The notes beneath the pieces were generated by a model, which did not search any database, had not been told where the DNA came from, and saw only the letters and a list, made by a program, of their open reading frames with translations. DNA of 37,830 nt from Lachnospiraceae bacterium. GTDB lineage: Bacteria; Bacillota; Clostridia; Lachnospirales; Lachnospiraceae. Below are positions 8,062 through 16,306 of the stretch, in pieces. The DNA is taken from contig JAILIQ010000294.1 of assembly GCA_024695205.1 (NCBI GenBank), positions 1-37,830 of the forward strand, in the 5' to 3' direction. Both the position numbers and the translations under genes were made by a program. Every line of letters begins with the position of its first letter. The stretch's first letter is position 1.

Positions 8062-9423
8062 ATGGAAAGAGAAAAGACAAGCCGCGGTCAGGTTGATCTT
8101 CTGAACGGTCCGATCATGAAATCGCTGATATGGTTTGCAGTCCCGATCTTTATTTCCATGCTTTTCCAGCAGCTTTATAACGCTGCGGATACGGCAATAG
8201 TCGGGAACATCCTGGGGGAAAAGTCGCTTGCGGCCATAGGTGCGGTTTCCGCTGTATTTGAACTGTTCCTGCATCTTGCCACAGGGCTTTGCAGCGGTTT
8301 CGGCATTGTCATCGCAAGAGCCTACGGCTCAAAAGATGAGGATAAGCTTAAAAGATCAGTAGCCGGCGCATTGATGATCGGCATCGGTACAGCCCTGCTT
8401 ATCAGTCTGTTAAGCATCGTCTTCCTGAAGCCTCTTCTTCAACTGATCAATACGCCGGAGGATATTATCGGGGAAGCGCTCTCCTATATCAGGATCGTCT
8501 CCCTGTTCCTGTTCGTCACCTTTACCTACAACCTGGTGTCAGGGGCCCTGCGGGCAATAGGAAACTCTGTCCTCCCTCTTATATTCCTGATCTTTTCCTC
8601 CGTATTAAATGTCATACTGGATTATATCTTTATCGCTTTTTGGGGCGCGGGCGTTCAGGGTGCTGCCGTCGCGACCGTCATATCCCAGGCTGTCTCCGCG
8701 GTATTATGCATCATCTACCTGTTCAGAAAGGTGCCGTTACTGATCCCGGAACCGAAACATTTAAAGATCGATGTCTCGCTGATCAGGGAATTAGCAGGCC
8801 AGGGCTTTGCGGCGGCTCTGATGAGTTCATTGGTGAGCATAAGCTCCATTATCCTTCAGTCCGGGATAAACGGCCTCGGAACGGAGATCATAGCAGCGCA
8901 CATCTCCGGGAGGAAGATATTCTTCCTCTCAGCCATGCCGTTTATCGCGATGCCGATAGGAATTTCCGTGTTCATCTCGCAGAACCGGGGTGCCGGTAAC
9001 GGGCAGAGGATATTAAAGGCCATGAAGGATGCGTATCTGTTCTTTGCGGCGATAGCGGCCGTCATGTCCCTGATCCTGTGGACGTCGGCCCCCGCGTTGA
9101 TCAGACTGATCTCCGGCTCTGATAACCCTTTGATCATATCAAACGGATCGAGGCTTCTTTATGTCTTAGGCCCGTTCCTCTTTATCCTCGGCATCATCAA
9201 TACCACCAGGCATTCGCTTCAGGGCATAGGCTACAAGCTCATCCCCGTCATATCAAGCCTGATCGAGCTCGCCGGGAAGGTTCTTTTCGTGATCTTTCTG
9301 ATCCCGCGCTTCGGATACAGCGCCGTCATATGGTGTGAACCCTCTATATGGGTGTTCATGGCCATTCAGCTTCTTTACGCGTGGTATACAAATGACTATA
9401 TCGCCGGCCTCAGAAAAAACTGA
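8062..9423 (+). CDS. MATE family efflux transporter
   Basis: 'GPIMKSLIWFAVPIFISMLFQQLYNAADTAIVGNILGEKSLAAIG', 12-TM-like hydrophobic pattern. Confidence 0.95.
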   Translation: MEREKTSRGQVDLLNGPIMKSLIWFAVPIFISMLFQQLYNAADTAIVGNILGEKSLAAIGAVSAVFELFLHLATGLCSGFGIVIARAYGSKDEDKLKRSVAGALMIGIGTALLISLLSIVFLKPLLQLINTPEDIIGEALSYIRIVSLFLFVTFTYNLVSGALRAIGNSVLPLIFLIFSSVLNVILDYIFIAFWGAGVQGAAVATVISQAVSAVLCIIYLFRKVPLLIPEPKHLKIDVSLIRELAGQGFAAALMSSLVSISSIILQSGINGLGTEIIAAHISGRKIFFLSAMPFIAMPIGISVFISQNRGAGNGQRILKAMKDAYLFFAAIAAVMSLILWTSAPALIRLISGSDNPLIISNGSRLLYVLGPFLFILGIINTTRHSLQGIGYKLIPVISSLIELAGKVLFVIFLIPRFGYSAVIWCEPSIWVFMAIQLLYAWYTNDYIAGLRKN

Positions 9424-9496
9424 TGACCCGCAAGCCTTTCATTCCATGCCCTGTACTCTGTAAGCAGGCTTAATACGGACATTCTTCCTTATTTGT

Positions 9497-9577
9497 TTAT
9501 TTCTTTTCATATCCCGTCATGATCGTAATAAAAAAACAAATGACAGTAGCCCATGCCCAGAATTTATGGTTCTTCAT
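9497..9577 (-). CDS. 26-aa small membrane peptide MKNHKFWAWATVICFFITIMTGYEKK (absent from supplied ORF track)
   Basis: Strong Shine-Dalgarno (aaggagggatagcaATG), single hydrophobic helix, 46 bp downstream of the P-type ATPase stop. Confidence 0.65.
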   Translation of the reverse strand: MKNHKFWAWATVICFFITIMTGYEKK

Positions 9578-9623
9578 TGCTATCCCTCCTTGGTTATATA
9601 CGAAATCACATCAGATCCATATT

Positions 9624-11705
9624 CTATCCCTTCGGTATAAGAGAAGTCATGCTCTTAAGCCCCAGTGCGACCGTGGATCCGTTATGCAGCATCGCAGAGG
9701 TCGCAGGCGGCATAACACCGGCAATGCCCAGAGCGATCAGAGCCGTGTTGAAGCCCACTATGGTTCTGTAATTGAACCGGATGCGCTTCATTAACAGCGT
9801 GCTCAGCTTTCTTAATACGACAATGCTCTCAAGATCCTCGGAGCTGATCGTTATATCCGCTATCTGCCTTGCGATCTCCGCTCCCTCGCTGATCGCGATC
9901 CCAGCATCTGATGCCGACAGAGCCGGCGAATCATTTATCCCGTCACCGACCATGATCACATGGCGTCCTTCCGCCCTGGCCTTTTCTATGTATCCTGCCT
10001 TATCCTCGGGAAGCACCTCGGAATAGTATTCATCGATCCCGGCCGATCTTGCGATGGCCGCTGCGGTGCGCTCACTGTCGCCCGTCATCATCACGACATG
10101 CTGAAAACCCTGTTCCTTAAGCCTCGCTACGACTGCTGCCGATTCTTTCCTCATCGGATCTTCTATCAGGATGCACGCGCAAAGCTTTCCTTCCTTAGCG
10201 AAATAGAGGTGGGAATATTCGTCGGGAAGCCTGTCGAACAATTCCTGTTTTTCAGGCGGAACGACAGCGCCCTCATCCTCAAACACGAAATGATAGCTCC
10301 CGATCACGGCCTTTTCTCCGTTTATATGCGTAGCGATCCCGTGTGCCACGATGTATTCTGCCTTCGTATGCAGTTCATCATGCAATAACCCTTTTTCATG
10401 CGCGGCATCCACAACCGCGCGTGCTACGGAATGGGGGAAGTGTTCTTCGAGACACGCAGCCTGCCTTAACAGCTCATCTCCCGATTCATCGCAGAAGGAA
10501 ACTACCTCTTTCACCGTCGGACAGGCCTTGGTCAGCGTACCTGTCTTATCAAAAACAATCGTATCCGCATCGGCCACAGCCTCTAAGAACTTCCCTCCCT
10601 TGACGGTTATGCCGTACTCAGTCGCTTCCCGGATCGCAGACAGGACCGATAAAGGCATGGCCATCTTCAGCGCGCAGGAATAATCAACCATCAGCACGGA
10701 TACGGCTTTCGTTGTATTCCGGCTTATCAGCCAGGTTATGCCGGAAGCCGCGAGCGTATATGGAACAAGCCTGTCCGCAAGTCTCTCTGCCTTACTCTCA
10801 AGGGATGACTTGAGCTTCTCTGATTCCTCGATCATCCTGACGATCTTGTCAAAGCGTCCGCAGCCCTCTGTCTGGGTTACCCTGATGGTAAGCTCTCCTT
10901 CTTCCAAAACGGTTCCGGCAAAAACAGCCGCACCCATGCTCTTTCTCACAGCAGCCGGTTCCCCGGTCATGGACGCCTGATTGACCATAGCCTCCCCGTC
11001 CGAAACCTCTCCGTCAAACGGGATCATATTTCCCATCCTGACGATCACGCTGTCGCCGCAGGCAATCTTCGATGAGTCGGTCAGAACCTCCCCTTTGTCC
11101 GTCAGCATCCAAACCTTGTTGACATTTAAGGACATCCTTCTGGCAAGGTCGTCTACGGAACGCTTATGGGTCCACTCTTCAAGGTTATCGCCGATATTTA
11201 ACAGAAACATGACCGATGAAGCGGTTTTACGGTCCCCGGTAAGCATCGCCGCGGTAATGGCTATAGCGTCTAAAAGCTCCACCTGCAGTCTGCGGTTACG
11301 GAACGTCTTCAAGCCCCTGTATATATATTTTATTGTTTTGATGCTTTCCCATATCCAGCGTATCGAAACCGGAAGGAGGATCCGCTTGCCGTAATGAAAG
11401 ATGATGGAGGTTACGATCCTGTCATAATATTTCGCGGACAGTTCCCGGCCGGAGCCCTCAAGCACTCTTTCGGGTACATCGGTTCCCTCAAATGAAAAAT
11501 CCTTAAGGATCTTTATGATGTCCTGTCTGGCACCCTCATATACAATGGCAGCGTCCGCCGTGCGCTCGTATACCCGCACCTCTTTTACCGCGCAAAAGCC
11601 CTTCAGATAATAATCCAGCGTATCCGCTTCCCGGAAGGTCATCCGTCTCATGCGAAGATGAACCCTGATCCTTTTTTTTGATTCATGCTTTATTATAAAT
11701 TTCAT
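9624..11705 (-). CDS. Heavy-metal (P1B) translocating P-type ATPase with degenerate N-terminal HMA-like domain
   Basis: 'DKTGTLT', 'MVGDGINDSPAL', 'MTGEP', TM motif 'DYSCALKMAMP'; N-terminus lacks CxxC. Confidence 0.93.
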   Translation of the reverse strand: MKFIIKHESKKRIRVHLRMRRMTFREADTLDYYLKGFCAVKEVRVYERTADAAIVYEGARQDIIKILKDFSFEGTDVPERVLEGSGRELSAKYYDRIVTSIIFHYGKRILLPVSIRWIWESIKTIKYIYRGLKTFRNRRLQVELLDAIAITAAMLTGDRKTASSVMFLLNIGDNLEEWTHKRSVDDLARRMSLNVNKVWMLTDKGEVLTDSSKIACGDSVIVRMGNMIPFDGEVSDGEAMVNQASMTGEPAAVRKSMGAAVFAGTVLEEGELTIRVTQTEGCGRFDKIVRMIEESEKLKSSLESKAERLADRLVPYTLAASGITWLISRNTTKAVSVLMVDYSCALKMAMPLSVLSAIREATEYGITVKGGKFLEAVADADTIVFDKTGTLTKACPTVKEVVSFCDESGDELLRQAACLEEHFPHSVARAVVDAAHEKGLLHDELHTKAEYIVAHGIATHINGEKAVIGSYHFVFEDEGAVVPPEKQELFDRLPDEYSHLYFAKEGKLCACILIEDPMRKESAAVVARLKEQGFQHVVMMTGDSERTAAAIARSAGIDEYYSEVLPEDKAGYIEKARAEGRHVIMVGDGINDSPALSASDAGIAISEGAEIARQIADITISSEDLESIVVLRKLSTLLMKRIRFNYRTIVGFNTALIALGIAGVMPPATSAMLHNGSTVALGLKSMTSLIPKG

Positions 11706-11721
11706 ACAGGCCTCTCAGATC

Positions 11722-12012
11722 CTATTCTTCTTCCTTTTCCGGGACTTCCTCTTCTGTCTCCTCTTCCTTCGCAGCTCTTTCTTCATTGATAGCCCTGGCG
11801 TCCTCGTAAATATCGGTACAGTTCTCCTGAAGCACTGTCACCTGATCGAGAATGGAATCCTTGACCCGCAGAACGCCTGCCGTACACTTCGTATACACCT
11901 TCTTCGCGTCCTTGGAAGACAACAGCTTGATCCCTTCAAGGCCAAACAGAGTACCCAGTGCAAATATCCCTACTTTTTTCCAGCTCATGTCATTCTCCTT
12001 TCCAAAAAACAT
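11722..12012 (-). CDS. DUF6110-like small membrane-anchored protein
   Basis: 'MSWKKVGIFALGTLFGLEGIKLLSSKDAKKVYTKCTAGVLRVKD'; acidic C-terminal tail; family name from memory. Confidence 0.65.
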   Translation of the reverse strand: MFFGKENDMSWKKVGIFALGTLFGLEGIKLLSSKDAKKVYTKCTAGVLRVKDSILDQVTVLQENCTDIYEDARAINEERAAKEEETEEEVPEKEEE

Positions 12013-12013
12013 A

Positions 12014-12391
12014 TTATTCTATAACAAGATGCGCCTTAAAAAAAGCATCGAGAAGCTCATATGTCTCATCGCTGATCACATGTTCTATGCTGCACGCTTC
12101 CTTTGACGCGGTCTTCTCGCTTACGCCGATCCCCTTAAGGACCTTTGTCAGAAGAACATGCTTTTTGTATACCTTCTCAGCGACCGCCCTGCCGGCCTCG
12201 GTGAAATAAATATGTCCCTTGTCGCTGAAATAGATCATTTCCTTCTCGCGCAGCCTCTTCATGGCATTGCACACGCTCGGTTTCGTAACGCCGAGCTCTC
12301 TTGCTATGTCTATCGATCTTGCATAACCCTTCTTCTTATGAAGCATCAGAATGCTTTCAAGATAATCCTCGGCCGAATTATTCTTCTCCAT
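12014..12391 (-). CDS. DtxR/MntR-family metal-dependent transcriptional regulator
   Basis: 'SAEDYLESILMLHKKKGYARSIDIARELGVTKPSVCNAMKRLREKEMI'. Confidence 0.93.
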   Translation of the reverse strand: MEKNNSAEDYLESILMLHKKKGYARSIDIARELGVTKPSVCNAMKRLREKEMIYFSDKGHIYFTEAGRAVAEKVYKKHVLLTKVLKGIGVSEKTASKEACSIEHVISDETYELLDAFFKAHLVIE

Positions 12392-12404
12392 CTTTTATCC
12401 TTTT

Positions 12405-12593
12405 TTATTTACCGCATGTATAATCCGACTGATTTAAATCCTTCTTGGGACATGACGCGGCATACGGGCATCCGATACAATGCCTGCCCTTCTTTTTTTC
12501 TTTATGGATGTAGACACAGGCACCTCCGATCATGGCAAGCAAAATGATGATGATCACAATATTGGCTATCACAGATTCCATATCCACCTCCAT
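12405..12593 (-). CDS. FeoB-associated Cys-rich membrane protein
   Basis: One TM helix followed by 'CIGCPYAASCPKK...DYTCGK', next to feoB. Confidence 0.85.
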   Translation of the reverse strand: MEVDMESVIANIVIIIILLAMIGGACVYIHKEKKKGRHCIGCPYAASCPKKDLNQSDYTCGK

Positions 12594-12655
12594 AGCTTCT
12601 TCCCTGCAGACTGTCCCAGCTCCGCAGGGAAGAAGCTTTTCATAAGCCGAAACGA

Positions 12656-14647
12656 TCAGCTTAATTTGTACTCAAGTGCCAGCTTCTTCTGGTTGCTCTT
12701 AATGCATCCGAAGATGACCGCCGCAAAGCACACAATAGCAATAAGTCCGCCTGCAAAACCAACGCCGAACGATCCTGTCGTAAACAACGTGCCGAACTGG
12801 TATACCACGAAACCTACGGTAAATCCCGTTGCAAGCTGCAGCCCGATAGCGCCCCACAGCCATTTGGCGGATTTCATTTCCGAATTCATCGCTCCCAGAG
12901 CCGCGAAGCAGGGCGGCGTATACAGGTTAAACATAAGATACGCAAGCGCAGCCACCTTCGTGATACCCATCACGGCTGCCACCGCGTTACCCTCGCCGAT
13001 GAGCTCAAGCTCTTCTGTATCGATCAGGTTGGATATAGCATACACTGTTGCGATCGTACCGACAACGTTTTCCTTGGCAATAAATCCGGTAACCGCTGCC
13101 GCCGCAAGCTGCCACGAAGCGATGCCCACGATCGGAACGAGCAGATATGAGAACGGTCCCGCGATCCCTGCTAAGATCGAAGTGCTTTCGGCTCCCTCTT
13201 CGATGGCCTCAAACTTCCAGTTAAATGTCTGCATGATCTGCACGACCGTATTGCAGACAAGGATGACCGTTCCGGCCTTGATGATGTAGGCCTTGCCTCT
13301 CTCAAGCATGCTCTTTAACGCAAAGCCGAGGCTCGGCACCTTATACTCGGGCATTTCGATGATGAAGAAGCTCTTCCTGTATTTCATGCCGGTAATGGCC
13401 TTGATGAGCAGTGCGCCAAGCAGCACGAGCAAGATGCCTAACATATAGCAGACGAAGCTTACCCATCTTGATTCCGGGAAAAACGCCCCCGCAAACAATG
13501 CGATAACGGGGAGCTTGGCGCCGCAGGGCATAAAGGTCGCAAGCATTGCCGTCGATCTTCTTTCCCTTTCATTTCTGATAGTCCTGCAGGCCATGATCGC
13601 CGGAATTCCGCAGCCGGTCCCGATGATCATCGGGATGACTGACTTTCCGGAAAGCCCCACCTTCTTGAATATGGGATCGAGAACAACCGTAGCCCTTGAC
13701 ATGTACCCGCAGTCTTCAAGAAGCGCGATCAGGAAATACATGACCATAACAAGCGGCAGGAAACCAACGACTGCGCCAACGCCGCCTATGATACCGTCGA
13801 TTAAGAGCGCGTAAAGAAGGGGATTGGCATCGCCTAACTGCTCCCCTGCCCATTCCTGGAAGGTTTCGATCCAGCCCGCGAGCAGTTCGGAAAGCCAGGT
13901 TCCGACCGTTGTCTGGCTGATATAGAATACTAGGAACATGATACCGGCAAATATGAACAGACCGGCGATCGGGTTGGTTACGATCTTATCGATCGCGTCG
14001 CCCTTTGTCTTATCCTTCGTAAGGGTCTTTCTGACCTCTGTTTCCTTAACGATGCCGTTCACAAAATCGAATCGCTTACGGTCGGCTGCTTCCACGGCCT
14101 CCTTGCTTGTCAGGTCCACGTTCCCCTGATGATACGGAGCCTTCTGGCCCTTGCCTTCAAGAGCCGCCGCGGCAGCCACGGCCTCCTTTATTCCCTGCTC
14201 AGAGGTCGATACGGTATTTATGACCGGGCATCCCAACTTCTCCGACAGCTTGGCGCTATCGATCCTGTTTCCCTTTTTATCGTTTATGTCGCTCTTATTT
14301 AGCGCTACCACGACCGGAACATCCAGCTCTAAGAGCTGTGTTGTAAAAAACAGGCTTCTGCTTAAGTTGGTGGCATCCACGATGTTGATGATGGCGTCAG
14401 GATGCTCATTCTTTACATATCCGCTCGTGATACTCTCCTCCGACGTAAACGGGGACATCGAATAGGCCCCCGGCAGATCGACCGCGATGATCTCCTTGCC
14501 TGCGTCATTGTACTTGGCCTTGATCGGACTCTCCTTTCTGTCCACGGTAACGCCGGCCCAGTTGCCGATCTTTTCATTTCTTCCCGTCAGCGCATTATAC
14601 ATGGTTGTTTTGCCGCTGTTGGGATTACCCGTTAGTGCGATTCTCAT
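12656..14647 (-). CDS. feoB: Ferrous iron transport protein B
   Basis: 'MRIALTGNPNSGKTTMYNALTG', 'NWAGVTVDRKE', FeoB core and Gate domains. Confidence 0.96.
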   Translation of the reverse strand: MRIALTGNPNSGKTTMYNALTGRNEKIGNWAGVTVDRKESPIKAKYNDAGKEIIAVDLPGAYSMSPFTSEESITSGYVKNEHPDAIINIVDATNLSRSLFFTTQLLELDVPVVVALNKSDINDKKGNRIDSAKLSEKLGCPVINTVSTSEQGIKEAVAAAAALEGKGQKAPYHQGNVDLTSKEAVEAADRKRFDFVNGIVKETEVRKTLTKDKTKGDAIDKIVTNPIAGLFIFAGIMFLVFYISQTTVGTWLSELLAGWIETFQEWAGEQLGDANPLLYALLIDGIIGGVGAVVGFLPLVMVMYFLIALLEDCGYMSRATVVLDPIFKKVGLSGKSVIPMIIGTGCGIPAIMACRTIRNERERRSTAMLATFMPCGAKLPVIALFAGAFFPESRWVSFVCYMLGILLVLLGALLIKAITGMKYRKSFFIIEMPEYKVPSLGFALKSMLERGKAYIIKAGTVILVCNTVVQIMQTFNWKFEAIEEGAESTSILAGIAGPFSYLLVPIVGIASWQLAAAAVTGFIAKENVVGTIATVYAISNLIDTEELELIGEGNAVAAVMGITKVAALAYLMFNLYTPPCFAALGAMNSEMKSAKWLWGAIGLQLATGFTVGFVVYQFGTLFTTGSFGVGFAGGLIAIVCFAAVIFGCIKSNQKKLALEYKLS

Positions 14648-14679
14648 TTTTCTCCTCCCTTTTATTTAGATAATATTAT

Positions 14680-14717
14680 AGGAAACGGACAAAATGCTTG
14701 CGTTTTGTTCGTTTCCT
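14680..14717. promoter_or_regulatory. 15-bp stem hairpin in feoA-feoB intergenic region
   Basis: AGGAAACGGACAAAA (14680-14694) / TTTTGTTCGTTTCCT (14703-14717), one mismatch. Confidence 0.75.
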
Positions 14718-14721
14718 GCGC

Positions 14722-14764
14722 CGGATTTTGGCCGATTTATCGGCATATTTCCTTGCAAAATCCG
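14722..14764. promoter_or_regulatory. Nested hairpin in feoA-feoB intergenic region
   Basis: CGGATTTTG / CAAAATCCG enclosing GCCGAtttaTCGGC. Confidence 0.6.
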
Positions 14765-14770
14765 TGCGCA

Positions 14771-15010
14771 TCATTTATTATAGTGAACGTTTTTTTCGTT
14801 CACTATAATAGCACCTGCCAACTCAGGATCTATGTTGTATCTTGCATCCTTGATCGACACAACGAGATTCTTCTTCCTGTCCACCACCGTGATATGTTCG
14901 CCGCTGTAGCATCCGAGCGAAAAGAGAAAGCTCTCCATCTCGTCATCCCCGCCCGTATCCACATTTGTGATAACATACTCTTTTCCCAGTTCCGCATCAT
15001 TTAAGTTCAT
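14771..15010 (-). CDS. feoA: Ferrous iron transport protein A (FeoA)
   Basis: FeoA SH3-like fold pattern ('LNDAELGKEYVITNVDTGGDDEMESFLFSLGCYSGEHITVV'), adjacent to feoB. Confidence 0.9.
   Translation of the reverse strand: MNLNDAELGKEYVITNVDTGGDDEMESFLFSLGCYSGEHITVVDRKKNLVVSIKDARYNIDPELAGAIIVNEKNVHYNK
14777..14809. promoter_or_regulatory. 13-bp perfect hairpin overlapping the 3' end of feoA
   Basis: ATTATAGTGAACG ttttttt CGTTCACTATAAT. Confidence 0.75.
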
Positions 15011-15028
15011 ATTCGTTCTTCCCTTCCC

Positions 15029-15046
15029 GGTTAGCTTTCCCTAACC
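15029..15046. promoter_or_regulatory. DtxR-type operator 1
   Basis: GGTTAGctttccCTAACC palindrome. Confidence 0.75.
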
Positions 15047-15062
15047 CTGCGCCGTAAAAAAT

Positions 15063-15080
15063 GGTTAGCATCTACTAACC
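15063..15080. promoter_or_regulatory. DtxR-type operator 2
   Basis: GGTTAGcatctaCTAACC palindrome. Confidence 0.8.
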
Positions 15081-15086
15081 GTCTAC

Positions 15087-15115
15087 ATTATAGTTAGTTG
15101 ATGCTAACCTGTCAA
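15087..15115 (-). promoter_or_regulatory. feoA promoter with operator 3 in the spacer
   Basis: Minus strand TTGACA (15110-15115)-17 bp-TATAAT (15087-15092); the spacer is GGTTAGCATCAACTAAC (operator 3). Confidence 0.85.
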
Positions 15116-15117
15116 GA

Positions 15118-15163
15118 CTTTTTTAAAGATTTTTCCGGGACCTTTTTCAAGAATTTTCCGGGA
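15118..15163. repeat. Two 23-bp imperfect tandem repeats with phased A-tracts upstream of the feoA -35
   Basis: cttttttaaagatttttccggga / cctttttcaagaattttccggga. Confidence 0.7.
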
Positions 15164-15184
15164 CAATTCTTTAGCAGCTCTTTA

Positions 15185-15962
15185 TCACTTCCCAAACAAC
15201 AGCTTGAACAGCCCCATTCTCATATTTGTGATGCTGAACTTAACGTTCTTACTGCCCACAGTTTCGGTGCCGTTTCCGTTTACAAGGATAACGGCACTTC
15301 CCTTGTTCACGTTATTGATATAGCTTATGTTATAAAGCGCAGGATCCACGTCTGTCCAGACCTTATTGACCTTCACCATAACGCGGACCTCCGGCTCAAT
15401 TTTCAAAGCTCACACTGCCGGTTTCACCGTGTCCTACGAATCCCCCACAACGTGATGCAGAAATATCAGCCCAAATTACTACATTCGTAAATGAAACAGT
15501 ATTTGCTATGTGGCTAACCAGACCACTCGCATGAGCACCAGTTCCAGTCATGGTACCCTCGACTCTCAGATTCTTAAATGTCGCGCCATCAACTTTGGGA
15601 AATGGTGCAATATTCCCTCCACCACTGAGCATGAATGTCATGCTATGGCCCTGCCCGTCAAATGTTCCTTTAAAACAATGAGACGACGTGTCTCCAACCA
15701 TGGTTGTGACTGGATCATCCTTTGTACCAATATCTGCAGCCAAAACAACTGTCTTTCCATTGTAATCAGTTGTTCCATCCGTCACATTTTTCGCGAACGT
15801 ATTCCAGTCATCAACATCGTCAATTTTATAGGGATCTTCCGACGTTCCGGTACCGCTAATGGTTCCGTTTTCCGCCCGTGCAATCATAGTTAAACCCGGC
15901 ATCATCCCAAACGCCATCAAAAACACGACTAATCCGACTATTTTCTTAATCATATTTCCCAT
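15185..15962 (-). pseudogene. Secreted GLUG-like protein gene, apparently shortened: signal peptide and N-terminal part (15396-15962) followed out of frame by a C-terminal fragment (15185-15406)
   Basis: 'MGNMIKKIVGLVVFLMAFGMMPGLTMIARA' signal peptide; 'GTSEDPYKIDDVDDWNTFAKNV...FKGTFDGQGHSMTF'; stops at 'GSVSFEN*', overlapped by an ORF with 'VDPALYNISYINNVNKGSAVILVNGNGTETVGSKNVKFSI', typical of such proteins' C-terminal repeats. Confidence 0.6.
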
Positions 15963-15976
15963 CCGTTCTCCTCTAC

Positions 15977-16026
15977 AAAATAAAAGCCGCCATTCCTGAT
16001 GAAGCCTCTTCATCAGGCCTGACGGC
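15977..16026 (-). terminator. Terminator-like hairpin in the leader, about 15 nt before the ATG at 15962
   Basis: Minus strand GCCGTC-ag-gCCTGATGAAGaggCTTCATCAGG-aat-GGCGGC-TTTTATTTT. Confidence 0.65.
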
Positions 16027-16047
16027 ACTTTCCCAATATTAACTTCC

Positions 16048-16119
16048 AAAGGGCATGATCAGAGATGCGTGCGTGCGTATGAATTATAATTCATCTCGGT
16101 CATGCTCGTAAACCCCTTT
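16048..16119 (-). ncRNA. Candidate structured leader RNA (long interrupted stem)
   Basis: Arms AAAGG/CCTTT, GCATGA/TCATGC, GAGATG/CATCTC pair in nested order. Confidence 0.4.
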
Positions 16120-16243
16120 TATAAAAGGCAGATATTTATTGACTGTTATGTATATTATCGAGGGTTTGTAGTACTGAGAGAGATTTGGAATGCCTATACT
16201 GGTTCAAAAAGCAAGGATTTTTTTTAGACAGTTTACAACCTTG

Positions 16244-16286
16244 GAGCCAAAAGTGGCGGTCCCAATTGACTCCAATTGACTCGGGA
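16244..16286. repeat. REP-like repeat, copy 3 (degenerate/partly duplicated)
   Basis: gagccaaaagtggcggtcccaattgactccaattgactcgggac, 21 bp past the stop of the retropepsin-like gene. Confidence 0.6.
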
Positions 16287-16306
16287 CTACCGATACTATA
16301 TTGTGA

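Noticed and set aside
16067-16078. GCGT x3 microsatellite
   Set aside because: Too short to be notable on its own; lies in the loop of the candidate leader RNA.
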